Source: Candidatus Accumulibacter sp. 66-26
GTDB taxonomy: Bacteria > Pseudomonadota > Gammaproteobacteria > Burkholderiales > Rhodocyclaceae
Reading direction: 5' to 3'
Length of the DNA: 64,000 bases
Assembly (NCBI GenBank): GCA_001897745.1
Contig: MKUH01000008.1
Span: forward strand, 1-64,000
Position numbers and translations under genes: made by a program. The notes under the pieces were generated by a model that searched no databases, had not been told where the DNA came from, and saw nothing but the letters and a program-made list of their open reading frames with translations. Every line of letters starts with the position of its first letter. Within the stretch, counting starts at the first letter, position 1. Below, piece after piece: positions 1 to 8,501 of the stretch.

Positions 1-569
1 CTTCGCCTCCTGTAATTAACCCGAGGTACTCCAGACGCCCTCGCCCCCTCCGCCCGAGAAGGCCGATAGCGGCCCTATCCCCGCAGCTTCCCTTCGAAAA
101 TATCCGCCTGCCGTTCGCCGCCTGCGCGGCATCGCCTTTAGGCGGGAACAGCCCGCGTCTCGGCCCCGGGCCCCGCGGCAATCCCCGCTCTTCCTCCCTC
201 ACTCCGCATTCCCTCGCAAAAAACGCAGCACCGAGTACCTCCCCTGGGGCATGATAGCCCGCCTCTTCGGCTCGTCCTGGCTGAACGCTTCATTGGCGAC
301 TGCAGGGGGCTGCAGGCAACTGCCGTTTGCTTTTCGGGGAGGCCTACCGGTATGGCATGTGCAACGAGTAGAACTTTTGTTGCACTGTCCTGAGATACCT
401 GAGCCTTTGTCGCTCTAGCGGGGCGGCGGTCGCGACTTGCGTGACGCTCCAGATGCCAGCCTGCTCCTCTTTCATCATATCGGCTGCTTAACCCTAGGAT
501 TTTGCGGGATTTGTTCACCGCCGGTTAGCGCCTGAATCTGGCAGAATGCCGGAAATCTCCGAGGTTTCT
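1..569. other. Left-edge region without a recognisable gene
   Basis: No convincing coding region is seen here; a 126-codon open frame on the minus strand (138-518) has Arg/Gly-rich composition with no family signature and looks like a GC-rich chance frame. A perfect 7-bp inverted repeat (GTGCAAC at 359-365, GTTGCAC at 379-385) could be a small hairpin or a protein-binding site. The stretch probably holds the promoter of the downstream DUF2189 gene, but I could not assign convincing -35/-10 boxes. Confidence 0.5.
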
Positions 570-1322
570 ATGAACAACGATCTGCTTGTCCCGCACCGAC
601 TTTCCGTTTCCTCGATCGGCCGCGCGATTTCGCGCGGCTGGGCGCTATTCCTGATCTCGCGTCCGGTCAGCGTGGCCTACGCCATGCTGTTCGCGGTGTT
701 CGGCCTGCTGATCTTCATCGGCATCGAGCACGCCAGCGTCGCGCCGATGATCCTGCCGATGGCCGGCGGCTTCATGCTGATCGGGCCGGCGCTGCTCTGC
801 GGCTTCTTTTCGCTGGCGGACCGGATGGCCCGACGGGAAACTCCCCGCTTTTCGGATATCGGCGCCGGTTTCCGGCGGGCGACGCGCGAAATCTTCGCCC
901 TTTCGCTCGTGTGCATGCTGCTTTTCATGATCTGGATGACCGATGCGGCGACGCTCTACGGCTTCATGGTCGGACGCACCCCCGCATCCCTGCTGTCGTT
1001 CAGCCTGCCGGCGGAGAACGTCTGGTCGTTCATCGCCTGGAGTTCGCTGATGGGAGCGGCGCTGGCCTTCGTCATCTTCACGGTTTCGGCCTTTGCCGTG
1101 CCGTTGCTCTATTACCGGCGCGTCGGGCTGGTTCAGGCGGTGGTTCTCAGCGTGCGCGCGGTGTTCGGCAATTTCGTGCCCTGCGTGCTGTGGGCCTTGC
1201 TGCTAGGCGCGGCGACCATCGGCAGCATTCTCATGCTGCCCTTGTTTCCGATCGTTTTCCCGGTTCTGGCGTTCGCGAGCCATGCCTTGTACCGGGAGCT
1301 TTTTCCCGAGGTCGCGGTCTGA
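570..1322 (+). CDS. DUF2189 family integral membrane protein
   Basis: A 250-residue inner-membrane protein of unknown function. The sequence shows about six hydrophobic segments, a short N-terminal cytoplasmic stretch, and the arrangement typical of DUF2189 (GRAISRGWALF near the N-terminus, a hairpin of two helices, then SLADRMARRE). I chose the ATG at 570 because GAGG at 561-564 lies 5 nt upstream; an in-frame ATG at 546 lacks such a site. It sits 27 bp upstream of msrA on the same strand, so the two may be co-transcribed, although no functional link is known. Family membership is by remembered motif pattern; role unknown. Confidence 0.75.
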   Translation: MNNDLLVPHRLSVSSIGRAISRGWALFLISRPVSVAYAMLFAVFGLLIFIGIEHASVAPMILPMAGGFMLIGPALLCGFFSLADRMARRETPRFSDIGAGFRRATREIFALSLVCMLLFMIWMTDAATLYGFMVGRTPASLLSFSLPAENVWSFIAWSSLMGAALAFVIFTVSAFAVPLLYYRRVGLVQAVVLSVRAVFGNFVPCVLWALLLGAATIGSILMLPLFPIVFPVLAFASHALYRELFPEVAV

Positions 1323-1349
1323 CCCGTCTCTTCCTTTCGGAGCGCGACG

Positions 1350-1901
1350 ATGCGTGAAAAGGCGACGGAACTTGCGACGCTGGGCGGCGGCTGTTTCTGG
1401 TGCACCGAGGCGGTCTTCGAGCAGGTGCGGGGCGTTCACCGCGTCGTATCCGGCTACAGCGGCGGCCATCTTGCAAACCCTGACTATCGTTCCGTTTGCG
1501 GGGGCGGCAGCGGACACGCCGAGGTCGTGCAGCTTGCGTTCGATCCCGCGGTAATCGATTTTCGTGGAATTCTGGAAATTTTTTTCGCCACCCACGATCC
1601 GACGACGCCGGATCGTCAGGGCAACGACGTCGGCACGCAGTATCGCTCGGCGATCTTCTATGGCAGCGATGCGCAAAGAGAAACGGCTGCGGCGCTGATC
1701 GCCGAGCTGGAAGCGTCGGACGGCTGGCCGGCGCCCATCGTGACCGAACTGGCGCCGGCAGCGACCTTCTATCCGGCCGAGGACTACCACCAGCACTATT
1801 TCGCGCGGAATCCGGCGCAGTCCTATTGCCAGTTCGTCGTCGCGCCGAAACTGGACAAGTTTCGCCGCAAGTTCGCGGCGCTGCTCAAGCCGTCCCGATG
1901 A
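1350..1901 (+). CDS. msrA: Peptide-methionine (S)-S-oxide reductase MsrA
   Basis: This enzyme reduces the S-epimer of methionine sulfoxide in oxidised proteins, using thioredoxin as electron donor. The 183-residue product has the hallmark GCFWCTE motif near residue 14 with the nucleophilic Cys, then the GYSGG, GHAEVV and PTTPDRQGNDVGTQYRS blocks expected for MsrA, and the DYHQHYF segment near residue 147. Length is normal for a single-domain MsrA; no MsrB domain is fused. Its 3' end overlaps the convergent alpha/beta hydrolase gene by 17 bp, so the two transcripts must run into each other. Confidence 0.95.
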   Translation: MREKATELATLGGGCFWCTEAVFEQVRGVHRVVSGYSGGHLANPDYRSVCGGGSGHAEVVQLAFDPAVIDFRGILEIFFATHDPTTPDRQGNDVGTQYRSAIFYGSDAQRETAAALIAELEASDGWPAPIVTELAPAATFYPAEDYHQHYFARNPAQSYCQFVVAPKLDKFRRKFAALLKPSR

Positions 1902-2718
1902 AATCGAGCAGGTCGCGCGCGAAGCGTTCGCGCTGCCACTGATGCGGCGAGTGGTCGGTGTCTTCGTAGATGTGCAGGACGGCGTCCGCGATGCGCGACT
2001 GGACGTAGTGCGCGGTGTCGGCGCGGTAGAAGTTGCTGGCGCCGCCGTAGATCAGGAGCGCCGGGATGTCGATGCGCTCCAGCGTCGCCCGGTAGTCGGC
2101 CTCGGTCAGGCTGCGCCAGCACGCGATCAGCGGCGCCGGGGCGAGGGTACGTAGCGTCTGTCGGGCCTTTTCCCAGCCCTTCGCGTTTTCCTCGTATTTC
2201 TGCCTGGCGCGCGCGTTGAGTCCGAGCGCGCCGAGGCGCAGGACCGACTCGGCGAAATCCTGCTGCAGTTCGTTGATGAAGGCCGCCGCGCGGGCCGCGT
2301 CGAAGTCGCCGTAGATGCCGTGCGGCCAGTCCGCATCGGTCAGCAGCCGGGGCGACTGGTCGATGAAACAGACCTTGGCGAGGCGCTCGCAGCCGAAGTC
2401 GGCGATGTACTGCCAGAGCGTCAGCGCGCCCATCGAGTGGCCGACCGCGACGACGTCGCGCAGATCGTAGTGTTCGAGCATGGCGCGCAGGTCGCGCGCC
2501 ATGCACTGCACCGTCGGCGCACTGTCCCGGATCGGGCGGTGGCCGCCGTGGCCGCGGGCGTCCCAGCGATAGACCCGGTGCCCGGCCGTCAGCGCTTCGA
2601 GAAAAGGAAACCATTCCTCGGCGCTCGACGTCCATCCGTGCAGCATGACGATGGGGCGGCCGCTGCCGCTGATCTGCAGATGGATTTTTTCGCCGTCGTC
2701 CGCCAGGAAATAGCTCAT
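1885..2718 (-). CDS. Alpha/beta-fold hydrolase
   Basis: A 277-residue cytoplasmic alpha/beta hydrolase; substrate unknown. Visible family features are the oxyanion-hole HGW motif (MLHGWTSS, about residue 26), the nucleophile elbow GHSMGA (about residue 93, Ser nucleophile), and the C-terminal DTDHSPHQW segment carrying the likely catalytic His. No signal peptide. It is monocistronic, converging with msrA (17-bp overlap) and divergent from the MBL-fold gene. Esterase, haloperoxidase-like or C-C hydrolase activity cannot be separated from sequence alone. Confidence 0.85.
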   Translation of the reverse strand: MSYFLADDGEKIHLQISGSGRPIVMLHGWTSSAEEWFPFLEALTAGHRVYRWDARGHGGHRPIRDSAPTVQCMARDLRAMLEHYDLRDVVAVGHSMGALTLWQYIADFGCERLAKVCFIDQSPRLLTDADWPHGIYGDFDAARAAAFINELQQDFAESVLRLGALGLNARARQKYEENAKGWEKARQTLRTLAPAPLIACWRSLTEADYRATLERIDIPALLIYGGASNFYRADTAHYVQSRIADAVLHIYEDTDHSPHQWQRERFARDLLDFIGTA

Positions 2719-2775
2719 CGAAAAGCGCCGGAAAAGAAAACGCGCAGGGTGTCACAGCCCTTGCGCAATGACAAC

Positions 2776-2781
2776 TATAAT
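2776..2781 (+). promoter_or_regulatory. Probable -10 box of the MBL-fold gene
   Basis: A perfect TATAAT lies 28 bp upstream of the chosen ATG at 2810 in otherwise GC-rich DNA. No good -35 match is visible 16-18 bp upstream, so the promoter would be activator-dependent or weak. An in-frame ATG at 2768 lies upstream of this box and would not be in the transcript, which supports the later start. Confidence 0.45.
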
Positions 2782-2809
2782 CGCCCCTTCGCAAAGGGGG
2801 GCGTTGTTC

Positions 2810-3754
2810 ATGGATACACTGATTCGCTACGAGAACGGCATCTATGCCTTCGATGCCGGCTACGTTCGTCCGCTGCTGGCCGCCATTCACCTGATCGTCG
2901 AGAACGGCCGCGCCGCGATCGTCGATACCGGCAACAACGAATCGCTGGGTGCGGTCGAGCGGGCACTGGCGGCGCTCGATCTGGCGCCGGAATGCGTCGA
3001 TTACGTGATCCTGACGCACATCCATCTCGACCACGCCGGCGGCGCCGGCGCGATGATGCGTGCCTTCCCCAACGCCCGCCTCGTTGTGCACCCGCGCGGC
3101 GCGCGGCACATGGCCGATCCCGCCAAGCTGGTGGCCGGCGCCACCGCCGTCTATGGCGCGGCCGAAGTGCGCCGCCTGTACGGCGAGGTCCTGCCGATCG
3201 ACGCCGGGCGCATCGTTGAAGCGGCGCACGAGCTGCGCCTCGACCTCGCCGGCCGCGAGCTGCTGTGCCTCGATACGCCGGGGCACGCGCGGCACCACAT
3301 CTGCATCGTCGACTGCAAGAGCGGCGGCATTTTCACGGGCGACACCTTCGGGCTCTCGTATCGCGAGCTCGATACCGACGGCCGCCAGTTCATTTTCCCG
3401 ACGACGACGCCGGTGCAATTCGACCCGCAGGCGATGCACGCCTCGCTCGACCTGCTCATGAGTTACCGGCCGACGGCGATGTACCTGACGCACTACAGCC
3501 AGGTCGTCGACGTCGCCGCGAAGGCCGCCGAGCTGCACCGCCTGATCGACGCGCATCTCGACATCGCCCGGCGCGAGAAGGATTCGGGGCCGGACCGCCA
3601 TTCGCGCATGCGTGCGATGCTGGCGCATCTGCTGGTCGACGAGGCGAAGGCCTTCGGTTGCCAGCTGCCGCCGGCGGAAATCCTCGAAATCTTCGCCACC
3701 GACCTCGAACTCAACGCGCAGGGGCTCGGCGTCTGGCTCGACGCCCAGAACTAG
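2810..3754 (+). CDS. MBL-fold metallo-hydrolase
   Basis: A 314-residue metallo-beta-lactamase-fold hydrolase with a complete metal-binding set: THIHLDHAGG (HxHxDH, about residue 71), TPGHARHH (third His), FTGDTFG (bridging Asp) and LTHYSQ (last His). The C-terminal roughly 100 residues form an extra helical region seen in some hydrolases of this superfamily. Start 2810 is preferred over 2768 because a purine-rich run (2793-2801) sits just upstream and a TATAAT box lies between the two ATGs. It is soluble, with no signal peptide. The natural substrate is unknown; a hydroxyacylglutathione-hydrolase-like or lactonase role is possible but unproven. Confidence 0.85.
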   Translation: MDTLIRYENGIYAFDAGYVRPLLAAIHLIVENGRAAIVDTGNNESLGAVERALAALDLAPECVDYVILTHIHLDHAGGAGAMMRAFPNARLVVHPRGARHMADPAKLVAGATAVYGAAEVRRLYGEVLPIDAGRIVEAAHELRLDLAGRELLCLDTPGHARHHICIVDCKSGGIFTGDTFGLSYRELDTDGRQFIFPTTTPVQFDPQAMHASLDLLMSYRPTAMYLTHYSQVVDVAAKAAELHRLIDAHLDIARREKDSGPDRHSRMRAMLAHLLVDEAKAFGCQLPPAEILEIFATDLELNAQGLGVWLDAQN

Positions 3755-3759
3755 GACGG

Positions 3760-3777
3760 ACGCGCCGAAAGGCGCGT
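3760..3777. terminator. Hairpin between convergent genes
   Basis: A perfect 7-bp stem (ACGCGCC/GGCGCGT) closed by a GAAA tetraloop lies exactly between the stop of the MBL-fold gene and the stop of corA. GNRA-capped GC stems are very stable; without a T-run it may act as a weak bidirectional terminator or an RNA 3'-end protector. Confidence 0.5.
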
Positions 3778-3778
3778 A

Positions 3779-4849
3779 TCAGCGCAGCAGGCGGCGGTAC
3801 CAGAAGACGGCGGTCATCACCGCCCCGACGCCGGCCATCAGCGAGAGTGCCTGCCAAAAGCCGAGCGGCTGGTCCAGCCACGGGATGAAGTGGAAGTTCA
3901 TTCCGAAGATGCCGGCGATCAGCGTCGCCGGCATGAACAGCGTGGCGACCACGGTCAGCGTGCGGACCTCCATGTTGACGCGGTTGCTCAGCGTCGTCAG
4001 ATAGACGTCGAGCAGGCCGTTGAGCAGGTCGCGCACGTCCTCCAGCGATTCGAGGACGTGCACCGTGTGGTCGTACACGTCGCGCAGATAGAGCTGCGTT
4101 TCCGGCCGGAAGAAGCCGGCGTCGCCGCGACACAGCGTGTTCAGCGTCTCGCGCAGCGGCCACAGCGTGCGGCGCAGGCGGATCACTTCGCGCTTCAGCA
4201 CGTGAATGCCCTGCAGCGTCGAGGGCTGCGGTTTGCCGAGGATTTCCTCTTCGAGTCCCTCGGCGCGCTCGCTCAAACGTTCGATCACGCTGAAGTAGCT
4301 ATCGACGATCGCATCGAGCAGCGAGTAGGCCAGGTAGTCGCTGCCGGTGCGCCGCAGCAGGCCCTTCTCGGCGCGCAGGCGCTGGCGGATCGGCGCGAAG
4401 GTGCCGCTCGGCCGCTCCTGGAAGGTGAGCACGAAATCGCGGCCGACGACGAGGCTGATCTGGTCGGTGGTCACGTCGCCGCGGTTGCGCCCGATGTCGT
4501 ACAGGTGGAGGACGATGAACAGGTAGTCGTCGTAATCGTCCACCTTCGGTCGCTGGTCGGTGTTCAACACGTCCTCGATGACCAGCGGATGCAACCCGAA
4601 GCGCTGGCCGACGGCGGCCAGCAACTCGGCATCATGCACGCCGTGCAGGTTGAGCCAGCGCACCCCGCCGCCGCGCGGCAGGGCGTCGAGCGCGGCGACG
4701 TCGGGCAGCTCGCGCTCGCTGAAACCGTCCGGCGAATAATCGATCAGCGTAAGCGTCGGCGTCGTCGTCTTGATGTCGCCGATATGCACCAGCGCGCCGG
4801 GCGGCAGCCCGCTCTTCCTCGAGCGCAGTTTTTTCTTCAGGCGGGGCAC
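3779..4849 (-). CDS. corA: Magnesium/cobalt transporter CorA
   Basis: An inner-membrane homopentameric channel for Mg2+ (also Co2+/Ni2+). The 356-residue product has the large cytoplasmic N-terminal domain and two C-terminal transmembrane helices; the signature GMN motif (IFGMNFHF) ends the first helix and the C-terminus is a short basic tail. The start is a GTG at 4849, inside the last 13 bp of tcdA, with no clear Shine-Dalgarno sequence, which suggests coupling to tcdA translation. It is the last gene of a leftward three-gene operon (HD-GYP protein, tcdA, corA). Confidence 0.93.
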   Translation of the reverse strand: MPRLKKKLRSRKSGLPPGALVHIGDIKTTTPTLTLIDYSPDGFSERELPDVAALDALPRGGGVRWLNLHGVHDAELLAAVGQRFGLHPLVIEDVLNTDQRPKVDDYDDYLFIVLHLYDIGRNRGDVTTDQISLVVGRDFVLTFQERPSGTFAPIRQRLRAEKGLLRRTGSDYLAYSLLDAIVDSYFSVIERLSERAEGLEEEILGKPQPSTLQGIHVLKREVIRLRRTLWPLRETLNTLCRGDAGFFRPETQLYLRDVYDHTVHVLESLEDVRDLLNGLLDVYLTTLSNRVNMEVRTLTVVATLFMPATLIAGIFGMNFHFIPWLDQPLGFWQALSLMAGVGAVMTAVFWYRRLLR

Positions 4850-5631
4850 GATTGGCTGGCCAGGTGCTTGAGCGCCTCACCGGCGGCGAACAGGCCGAAG
4901 GGCGCGGTGATGCAGACCGACGAGCCGAAGCCGGCGCAGTTGAGGCCGGCCGGCGTCGCCGGCAGGTCGCAGGCGGCGCCGCTGTCCGGGTAGCGCAGCG
5001 GTTCGCTCGAAAAGACGGCCGGGACGCCGAATTTCTTCTTCGGGTCGCGCGTAAAGCCGTATTCCTTGCGCAGCAGCGCGCGCACCTTGGAGAGCAGCGG
5101 GTCCTGGATGGTGCGCGCGAGGTCGTCGACCGCGATGCGCGTCGGATCGATCTGGCCGCCGGCGCCGCCGGCGGTGATCAGTGGAACGCCGTGGCGGCGG
5201 CACCAGGCGATCATCGCCGCCTTGGTGCGTACCTGATCGATAGCATCGATCACGTAATCGAAGCTGCGCCCCAGCGTCGCGTCGAGATTGTCCGGCGTGA
5301 CGAAATCCTCGATCTCGTCGACCGCGCACGCCGGATTGATCGCGCGGATGCGCTCGGCCATGGCCGTGACCTTGGCCTTGCCGAACTCGTCGCCGAGCGC
5401 GTGGATCTGCCGGTTGACGTTGGACTCGGCGATCATGTCGAGGTCGATCAGCGTCAGGCGGCCGACCGCCGAACGGGCCAGCGCCTCGGCCGCCCACGAG
5501 CCGACGCCGCCGATGCCGACGACGCAGACGTGCGCGTTGCGGAAGCGCTCCAGCGCCGCGCTCCCGTACAGGCGGGCGATGCCGCCGAAGCGTCGCTCCA
5601 GGTCGGCGGAGACAGGCGCCGCGTGCGTCAT
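4837..5631 (-). CDS. tcdA: tRNA threonylcarbamoyladenosine dehydratase TcdA
   Basis: An E1/ThiF-like enzyme that uses ATP to cyclise t6A37 of ANN-decoding tRNAs to ct6A. The 264-residue product carries the Rossmann ATP-binding motif VVGIGGVGSWAAEALAR near residue 33, the DLDMIAESNVNRQ segment, and a C-terminal CAGFGSSVCITAPFG block typical of TcdA/CsdL. The reading frame is open for a long way upstream, but the real start is the ATG at 5631: it overlaps the stop of the upstream HD-GYP gene (TGATG), and the preceding residues are antisense-like noise. Overlap with corA downstream is 13 bp. Confidence 0.92.
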   Translation of the reverse strand: MTHAAPVSADLERRFGGIARLYGSAALERFRNAHVCVVGIGGVGSWAAEALARSAVGRLTLIDLDMIAESNVNRQIHALGDEFGKAKVTAMAERIRAINPACAVDEIEDFVTPDNLDATLGRSFDYVIDAIDQVRTKAAMIAWCRRHGVPLITAGGAGGQIDPTRIAVDDLARTIQDPLLSKVRALLRKEYGFTRDPKKKFGVPAVFSSEPLRYPDSGAACDLPATPAGLNCAGFGSSVCITAPFGLFAAGEALKHLASQSCPA

Positions 5632-6737
5632 CAGGCTTCCACGGTGCGCCGGATGACGCGGTTGAAGGGTTCGATCCACTCCGGCGCGAACTGCTTGTCG
5701 CAGGCGTTGATCTCGGCGATGGCGCGCAGCACCGAGCGGTTCTTGCCGCGATGGATGTGCTTGAGCATCACCGCCTCGAAGGCGTCGACGATGGCCAGGA
5801 TCTTGGCGCCGTCGCAGATCTGGTCCGCCTTCAGCCCCTTCGGATAGCCGGCGCCGTCCGGCATCTCGTGATGCTGGGCGACCATCTCGGCGGCCGCGCT
5901 CCAGCCGTCCATGCGCGCCAGCAGGCCGGCGGCGTAGTCGGGGTGCGTGCGCAGCGCCAGCTTCTCGTCCGGCGTCATGTGGTCGACCTTGAGCCAGACC
6001 GATTCGGGCAGGAACATCATCCCGACGTCGTGCATGCACACCGCCGCCTCGAGCTGCGCCGGGTCGATGCGCTTGCCGGCGGCGAGGTTGGTCTCCTGCG
6101 CGAGGCGCAGGATGCGCGTGGTGCGCCCCTTGAAGAGCGGCGAGCGCGCCTCGAATTGCGCGGCGAGCGAGCGGAAGAAATGCAGGTCGTCGGCGACGCG
6201 CGGGTTCTTGCTGCTGGCGGCGGACGAAGTCTTGCCGCGCGTCGGGATCGAGACCGCCGCGGCCGGTCGGAAGCCGCTCACCGCTTCGATCAGGTCGCTG
6301 GCGCGGGCGTCGAGGTCGGCCGGCGTGGCGAGCGCGAGTTTTTCCAGGCCCTGGACGAGCGGCAGCAGGCGTAGGGCGTCGAGCGACTTGCCGCTGACCA
6401 GCGCCTCGGCGGCCAGCTCCAGACGGTCGATGGCGAGCAGGATGGCTTCGGCGAGGAAGTCGGAGAACGCGATCTCGCCGTCGCGGAAGCGCGAGAGCAC
6501 GGTTTCGATCGGATGGGCGATGGCGACGGCCAGCTCGATCTTGCACAGCGCGGCGTCGCCCTTGATGTTGTGCACCGCGCGGAACAGTTCCGAAATGACG
6601 TGCCGGTCGCCCGGCGTGCTCTTCAGCATCGCCACGTCGCGTTCGACGTGCGCGGCGTGGTCGGCCAGCGTATCGACAAAATCCTGCAGCGCCTCCCGGT
6701 CGGCGACCACAGGCGCTATGAGCGAACGTATATCCAT
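5631..6737 (-). CDS. Hpt and HD-GYP domain signalling protein
   Basis: A 368-residue cytoplasmic protein joining an N-terminal histidine-phosphotransfer-like helical domain (AVHNIKGDAAL, about residue 55, an HxxKG signature) to a C-terminal HD-GYP domain. HD-GYP landmarks are MHDVGMM (the HD dyad) and HHEMPDGAGYP; this family hydrolyses cyclic-di-GMP. In the usual HDIGK block the Lys is replaced by Met (HDVGM), which may affect activity or ligand use. The start at 6737 has GGGGAGG six nt upstream; a TTG one codon earlier is less likely. First gene of the operon with tcdA and corA. The Hpt domain suggests input from a histidine kinase encoded elsewhere. Confidence 0.88.
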   Translation of the reverse strand: MDIRSLIAPVVADREALQDFVDTLADHAAHVERDVAMLKSTPGDRHVISELFRAVHNIKGDAALCKIELAVAIAHPIETVLSRFRDGEIAFSDFLAEAILLAIDRLELAAEALVSGKSLDALRLLPLVQGLEKLALATPADLDARASDLIEAVSGFRPAAAVSIPTRGKTSSAASSKNPRVADDLHFFRSLAAQFEARSPLFKGRTTRILRLAQETNLAAGKRIDPAQLEAAVCMHDVGMMFLPESVWLKVDHMTPDEKLALRTHPDYAAGLLARMDGWSAAAEMVAQHHEMPDGAGYPKGLKADQICDGAKILAIVDAFEAVMLKHIHRGKNRSVLRAIAEINACDKQFAPEWIEPFNRVIRRTVEA

Positions 6738-6816
6738 CAATCGCCTCCCCGGCGGTATCGTTTCTACTAGTCTATCCGCATGGCGGGCGGCGGGCTATGC
6801 CGAACGCCCGAATGCG

Positions 6817-8040
6817 TCAGGGCGCCTTGCGCTGGACGATGAAGCTCTTCTGCGCGTCTTCCTTGTAGGCGTAATCGACCTGGCCCTTGCGCACGACGCC
6901 CATGACCAGCATGTTGGCGCTCAGCGCGTCGTGGTCGGTCTTGCTGAAGGGATGGTCGTAGGTGGTGATGACGCCGGCCACCGGGCGCTCCAGGTTTTCC
7001 AGCGCCGCGCGGATTTTTGCCGGCTCGGTGCTCTGCGCCTGATGGATCGCGTAGAAGAGCAGCATCATCGCGTCGTAGCCCTGCGCGGCGGCCATCGGTG
7101 CCGGGATGAGCGGCGTGTTGTACTTCTGCCGGTAGGCGGCGATGAAGGCGTTGCGCCGCTGGAAGCTGGCCTGCTGGATGAAGGAGACGGCGACCAGCGC
7201 GCCCTCGCCGGCGCTGCCGGCGGGGCCGATGAAATTGCGCCAGGAGAGCGGCCAGCTGCCGATCAGCTGCACGTTCCATTTCTGCTTCTCGATGCTCTTC
7301 GCGAGCACCGCGGCCTCCGGGCCGACCGTGTAGCTGATCACCGCGTCGGCGCCGGCGGCGCGCGCTTCCTTGACCTGCTCGGAGAGGTCCTTCACGCCGA
7401 GCGCGAAACGCTGCACGGAGACCGGCGCCAGCTTGGCTGCGGCGAGCGCCTTTTCCACGTCGGCCTTGCCCGCGTCGCCGTAGCCCGTCGTGTCGGCGAA
7501 CAGCGCGATCTTGTGCAGGCCGCGCTTGAGCGCCTCGGCGACGATGAAGGGCGCCTGCAGTTCCTCGCGCGGCGAGACGCGGAAGATGTAGTGCTCGGGC
7601 GCCGCGGCGAACTTCTTGGTGAGCGGCGTGCCGGTCGACACCGCGATGATCAGCGGCACTTTCGCGTTCTGGTAGCTGTCGATCGAGAGTTGGCCGACGC
7701 CCGTATTGCAGATGCCGATGGTCGCCGCCACCTTCTCCTTGCCGATCAGTTCGTCGGCGATCTTTTTGCCGAGCGCCGGGTCGGCCTGGTCGTCGCGCTC
7801 GACGAGTTCGATCTGCCGGCCGGCGACGCCGCCGATCATCGTGTTGATTTCCTCGGCGGCCAGGCGGATGCCGTTGCGCGCGCTGATCCCCATGTCCGCC
7901 GAGCCGCCGGTGAACGGGCACGAAACGCCGATGCGCAGCGTGTCGGCGGCATATGCCGGAAGCGTTGCGGCGGCCAGCAAAAGCGCGGCAATGCTGAGGC
8001 CGATGCGGATCGGGGGCTGGGCGCGGAGCGGGTGGGTCAT
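6817..8040 (-). CDS. ABC transporter substrate-binding protein, branched-chain amino acid type
   Basis: A periplasmic binding protein of the Peripla_BP_6 (LivJ-like) family, 407 residues. The N-terminus is a classical signal peptide: basic MTHPLRAQPPIRIG, a hydrophobic core, and AYA before the mature ADTLRIGV. ISARNGIRLAAEEIN and TVGPEAAV blocks fit the fold. I chose the ATG at 8040 (GAGG seven nt upstream) over an upstream in-frame start at 8127 because only the former gives a normal signal peptide. No permease or ATPase genes lie beside it, so it is an orphan; such orphans serve distant transporters or act as sensors. Ligand not predictable. Confidence 0.88.
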   Translation of the reverse strand: MTHPLRAQPPIRIGLSIAALLLAAATLPAYAADTLRIGVSCPFTGGSADMGISARNGIRLAAEEINTMIGGVAGRQIELVERDDQADPALGKKIADELIGKEKVAATIGICNTGVGQLSIDSYQNAKVPLIIAVSTGTPLTKKFAAAPEHYIFRVSPREELQAPFIVAEALKRGLHKIALFADTTGYGDAGKADVEKALAAAKLAPVSVQRFALGVKDLSEQVKEARAAGADAVISYTVGPEAAVLAKSIEKQKWNVQLIGSWPLSWRNFIGPAGSAGEGALVAVSFIQQASFQRRNAFIAAYRQKYNTPLIPAPMAAAQGYDAMMLLFYAIHQAQSTEPAKIRAALENLERPVAGVITTYDHPFSKTDHDALSANMLVMGVVRKGQVDYAYKEDAQKSFIVQRKAP

Positions 8041-8153
8041 GGTCGCCTCGGTGGGTGGGAAAAGCTGCCCGGATTGTAAAACAAACGCGTCGTGCGCCAT
8101 TAGTCTAAAATCCCGCCTTTCATTCATTCGCCTTTTTATTCAAAGGAAAACCG

Positions 8154-8498
8154 ATGTCCATCACCACCACCGAAAGCGGCCTGCAGATCGAGGACCTGAC
8201 CGTCGGCACCGGCGCCACCGCGAGCAGCGGCCAGCAGGTCGTCGTGCACTACACGGGCTGGCTGACCAACGGCAACAAGTTCGATTCGAGCAAGGACCGC
8301 AACGACCCCTTCCAGTTTCCGCTCGGCATGCGTCACGTGATCGCCGGCTGGGACGAAGGCGTCCAGGGCATGCAGGTGGGCGGCGTGCGCAAGCTGACGA
8401 TTCCGCCGCAGCTCGGCTACGGCGCGCGCGGCGCGGGCGGCGTCATCCCGCCGAACGCGACGCTGGTGTTCGAGGTCGAGTTGCTCGACATCCTCTAA
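8154..8498 (+). CDS. FKBP-type peptidyl-prolyl cis-trans isomerase
   Basis: A minimal single-domain FKBP of 114 residues, cytoplasmic (no signal peptide). FKBP signature elements are present in order: [38 protein letters not shown], and the C-terminal [25 protein letters not shown]. It accelerates prolyl isomerisation during protein folding. AAAGGA upstream of the ATG serves as ribosome binding site. It is followed after 3 bp by the pseudouridine synthase gene, so the two form an operon, divergent from the binding-protein gene. Confidence 0.93.
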   Translation: MSITTTESGLQIEDLTVGTGATASSGQQVVVHYTGWLTNGNKFDSSKDRNDPFQFPLGMRHVIAGWDEGVQGMQVGGVRKLTIPPQLGYGARGAGGVIPPNATLVFEVELLDIL

Positions 8499-8501
8499 GC
8501 G

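Noticed and set aside
138-518. 126-codon minus-strand frame at the left edge
   Set aside because: No RBS, no recognisable motif and Arg/Gly/Ala-rich composition typical of chance frames.
5632-6546. N-terminal extension of the tcdA frame
   Set aside because: The frame is open upstream but overlaps the HD-GYP coding sequence and is Arg/Pro-rich noise; the ThiF fold begins at 5631.
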